Shown here: positions 62,539 through 64,000 of the stretch, piece after piece
Layout: the number at the start of each line of letters is the position of its first letter
How positions within the stretch are numbered: position 1 is the stretch's first letter
NCBI GenBank assembly: GCA_039889245.1
Contig: JAZGVH010000002.1
Span: 1,426,001-1,490,000, forward strand
Origin: Dermatophilaceae bacterium Soc4.6
GTDB lineage: Bacteria > Actinomycetota > Actinomycetes > Actinomycetales > Dermatophilaceae
Reading direction: 5' to 3'
Length of the DNA stretch: 64,000 bases
Translations under genes and position numbers: made by a program
The notes under the pieces: model-generated
Database searches by the model: none
Seen by the model: the letters and a program-made list of their open reading frames with translations, nothing else
Told to the model about the DNA's origin: nothing

Positions 62539-63071
62539 GACCCCGTCGTCCTGACCGGGGGTGGAGGCGGGGGCGGGGGCGGGGGCGGGGGCGGCGGGGG
62601 CGGTGCAGCAGCCGGGGGGCGCGGGGCGGGCGCGGCGGGACGAGCGACGGGAGCGACGGGAGCGACGGGAGAGGCTCGGGGCACCCCGGCCGAGCGGGGT
62701 GCGGCCGCTCCGGTCACCGCCGGGGCATCCGACCTCGCGCTGGACGCGCCGCCGACCCGGGCCGATCCCGGCGCCGAGGCCCGGACGACGACCCGCGGCC
62801 CGACCACGGTGCGGACCGGGCGGGCCGACGTCACCACGACCGGGTTGGCGTCGGCCCAGCGCTGCAGCGCGGCCTGGTGCGCGGCCGCGGCGCGCGCCTG
62901 CGACGCCGCGGCCGCCTCCGTCTCCGTGGCCCGCTGTCGGGCGGTCTCCCGGGCCGCGGCGGCGGTCGCCACGCCGGTGCCGGCAGCAGCAGCGGCGGCG
63001 AGCGTGCCGCTGAGGAGGGCCAGCACGAGCTGGGACCGGTTGCGCTGACCGGTGCTGAGCAGGGACGGCAC
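62535..63071 (-). CDS. Membrane-anchored Ala/Pro-rich protein with 16 terminal prolines
   Basis: A protein of 178 residues. A single hydrophobic segment (LVLALLSGTLAAAAAAGTG) anchors it; a helical Ala-rich region with many Gln, Arg and Glu follows, then a Pro/Ala-rich part. Sixteen consecutive prolines stand seven residues before the stop, which overlaps the ApbE start. Such a proline run would stall ribosomes without EF-P. I recognise no domain. It heads the electron-transfer operon, opposite a second proline-rich anchor protein. Confidence 0.65.
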   Translation of the reverse strand: MPSLLSTGQRNRSQLVLALLSGTLAAAAAAGTGVATAAAARETARQRATETEAAAASQARAAAAHQAALQRWADANPVVVTSARPVRTVVGPRVVVRASAPGSARVGGASSARSDAPAVTGAAAPRSAGVPRASPVAPVAPVARPAAPAPRPPAAAPPPPPPPPPPPPPPPPVRTTGS

Positions 63072-63163
63072 GTGACCACGACCTGTCGGTGGGATGGCGG
63101 GTCCAGGCGGACCCGGTCGACCCCAGCGTGGAGGCGGGGCGCCAAACCGGGCGTCATCCTGTG

Positions 63164-63231
63164 CTCAAGAGCAGGTTAACGACCCGTCGGGCCACGAGGA
63201 CCAGCCGCCGCCGACTTAACCCGCTCTTGAG
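63164..63231. promoter_or_regulatory. Long inverted repeat in the divergent promoter region
   Basis: CTCAAGAGCAGGTTAA (63164-63179) and TTAACCCGCTCTTGAG (63216-63231) are inverted copies with one mismatch. Each holds its own palindrome (TGCTCAAGAGCA; CCCGCTCTTGAGCGGG). They sit between the two divergent anchor-protein genes and look like a double operator. Confidence 0.65.
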
Positions 63232-63335
63232 CGGGTGACGACCCCGGCTTGACCCCGGCGGCGCGACGATCGAGCCGCCGCCTCGCCGACGCCGGCCGTG
63301 CCCGTGCCCCACACCGCAGCCCCGGAGGTCTCATC

Positions 63336-63821
63336 GTGTCCCTCACCCGAGTCGTCGCGGGCGGCACCCTGCTCGGCACGGCGGCGGCCGTCGCCGTCTA
63401 CGTCGCAGCCACCTCCGGCGGGGCGGCCGCCACCGCGGGCTCGCCGGTCGCCCCGACCACTCCCGTCGTGCGAGCCACCGTCCATCGGCTCGCCTCCTGC
63501 GCCCCGCCGGCGATCCTGCAGGGCCCGGAGTGCGTCGTCGTCCGTCCCGGCCCCACGGTGACCGTCACCCCCGCGTCCGCGCCGGTCCCGGTGGCGGGTG
63601 CACCGGCACCCGTCGCCCCGACGCGGGCCGCGACGGCCGCCCGCACGACCAGCCCGGCCGCGGCGCCCCGTCCCGCAGCCGAGCCGCAGACGGCGCGGCC
63701 ACCGGTCGCCACGTCGCCCACCCCGTCGCCCACCCCCACCGGCGACGAGCACGACGGCGGCTACGTGGGCGGGCACGATGGGGGCGGCGACGGCGAGCAC
63801 GACGGCAACAGCGCCCCCTAG
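63336..63821 (+). CDS. Membrane-anchored proline-rich protein
   Basis: A protein of 161 residues from GTG at 63336 with GGAGG seven bases upstream. One hydrophobic segment (VVAGGTLLGTAAAVAVYVAA) is followed by two cysteines and a long Pro/Ala/Thr-rich tail ending in His, Asp and Gly repeats (HDGGYVGGHDGGGDGEHDG). It is divergent from the electron-transfer operon. Function unknown; the acidic/His end might bind metal. Confidence 0.62.
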   Translation: MSLTRVVAGGTLLGTAAAVAVYVAATSGGAAATAGSPVAPTTPVVRATVHRLASCAPPAILQGPECVVVRPGPTVTVTPASAPVPVAGAPAPVAPTRAATAARTTSPAAAPRPAAEPQTARPPVATSPTPSPTPTGDEHDGGYVGGHDGGGDGEHDGNSAP

Positions 63822-63836
63822 CCGTGCGACCGAGGG

Positions 63837-63865
63837 GCCGGCGACCGCGCGCGACGGTCGCCGGC
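63837..63865. terminator. Perfect 11-bp hairpin between convergent genes
   Basis: GCCGGCGACCG and CGGTCGCCGGC pair around a 7-base loop, 16 bases past one stop and 13 bases from the other. It can serve both directions. Confidence 0.8.
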
Positions 63866-63877
63866 TGAGGGAGCCGC

Positions 63878-64000
63878 TCAGCCGCGACGCCCGAGCGGGA
63901 TCGGCGGGAAGGGATCGTCATCGGCATACGGGCCCTGTTGCCGCACCGGGAGGGAGATCGTCACCCGCAGCCCCCCGAGGGACGACCGGTCGAGGTCGAC
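63878..64000 (-). CDS. C-terminus of a sensor histidine kinase (partial)
   Basis: Only the last 40 codons are in the window. They read VDLDRSSLGGLRVTISLPVR and then a tail of 20 acidic and Pro residues to the stop at 63878. GGLRVTISLP is the usual final strand of a histidine kinase ATPase domain (GGxxxxxxLP). The rest lies beyond the right edge. A two-component system here could control the divergent inverted repeat. Confidence 0.6.
   Translation of the reverse strand, partial: VDLDRSSLGGLRVTISLPVRQQGPYADDDPFPPIPLGRRG

Noticed and set aside
1-64000. tRNA, rRNA, prophage or intact insertion sequence
   Set aside because: I looked for CCA-ended cloverleafs, 16S/23S core text, integrase and transposase motifs and found only the IS630 fragment.

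Overview
The window is a GC-rich stretch of chromosome from an actinobacterium. Long GC-biased genes, many GTG starts, 4-bp start/stop overlaps, Tat and Sec exported proteins, a probable mycothiol-type DsbA protein, ECF sigma factors and ArsR, TetR and HxlR regulators all fit. The gene content suggests Micrococcales, perhaps an Intrasporangiaceae-like organism, but that is inference. I saw no rRNA, tRNA, CRISPR array or intact insertion sequence.

Region 1 (1-14.7 kb) is a mosaic. It holds an ABC exporter coupled to a Nudix/phosphatase fusion with a missing catalytic His, an array of 29 perfect 8-bp repeats, a secreted protein with a frameshifted tail between two direct repeats, a cation exchanger, a GH15 hydrolase, an SDR-GMC oxidoreductase operon, a 5'-truncated kelch protein, a LamG protein, an IS630 remnant, and a divergent ArsR/isochorismatase pair with a clear operator.

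Region 2 (14.8-20.6 kb) shows decay. An MFS exporter and an HxlR regulator, originally head to head, have both lost their 5' ends. The adjacent thioesterase is frameshifted, and an alpha/beta hydrolase survives as fragments. An intact GGDEF-EAL protein and an SGNH hydrolase lie among them.

Region 3 (20.6-41.2 kb) looks like ordinary chromosome. It has a J-domain protein, a large membrane hydrolase, a peroxiredoxin-DsbA operon facing a sigma/anti-sigma pair, a polyphosphate-related group (PPK2, flavoprotein, CYTH-CHAD), a CorA transporter preceded by two related structured RNA leaders (one ending in an intrinsic terminator), two glycosyltransferases, an ECF42 sigma/DGPF module with a symmetric bidirectional promoter, and an exported PHP phosphoesterase with a His-rich N-terminus.

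Region 4 (41.3-56 kb) handles carbohydrates and secretion: twin secreted proteins, GH2, GH13 and GH3 enzymes, two paralogous secreted TIM-barrel hydrolase-like proteins and a sulfatase. Region 5 (56-64 kb) has YjbQ, a TetR-MMPL exporter unit, and a five-gene coupled operon (polyproline anchor protein, ApbE, ferric-reductase-like cytochrome b, NuoF-like protein, ferredoxin) that looks like a trans-membrane electron-transfer module. A long inverted repeat separates this operon from a divergent proline-rich protein. The window ends in the 3' end of a sensor kinase.

The observations I would follow first are the CorA leader RNAs (32281-32800), the symmetric ECF42 promoter (37087-37114), the electron-transfer operon (59350-63071) and the 8-bp repeat array (3030-3261).
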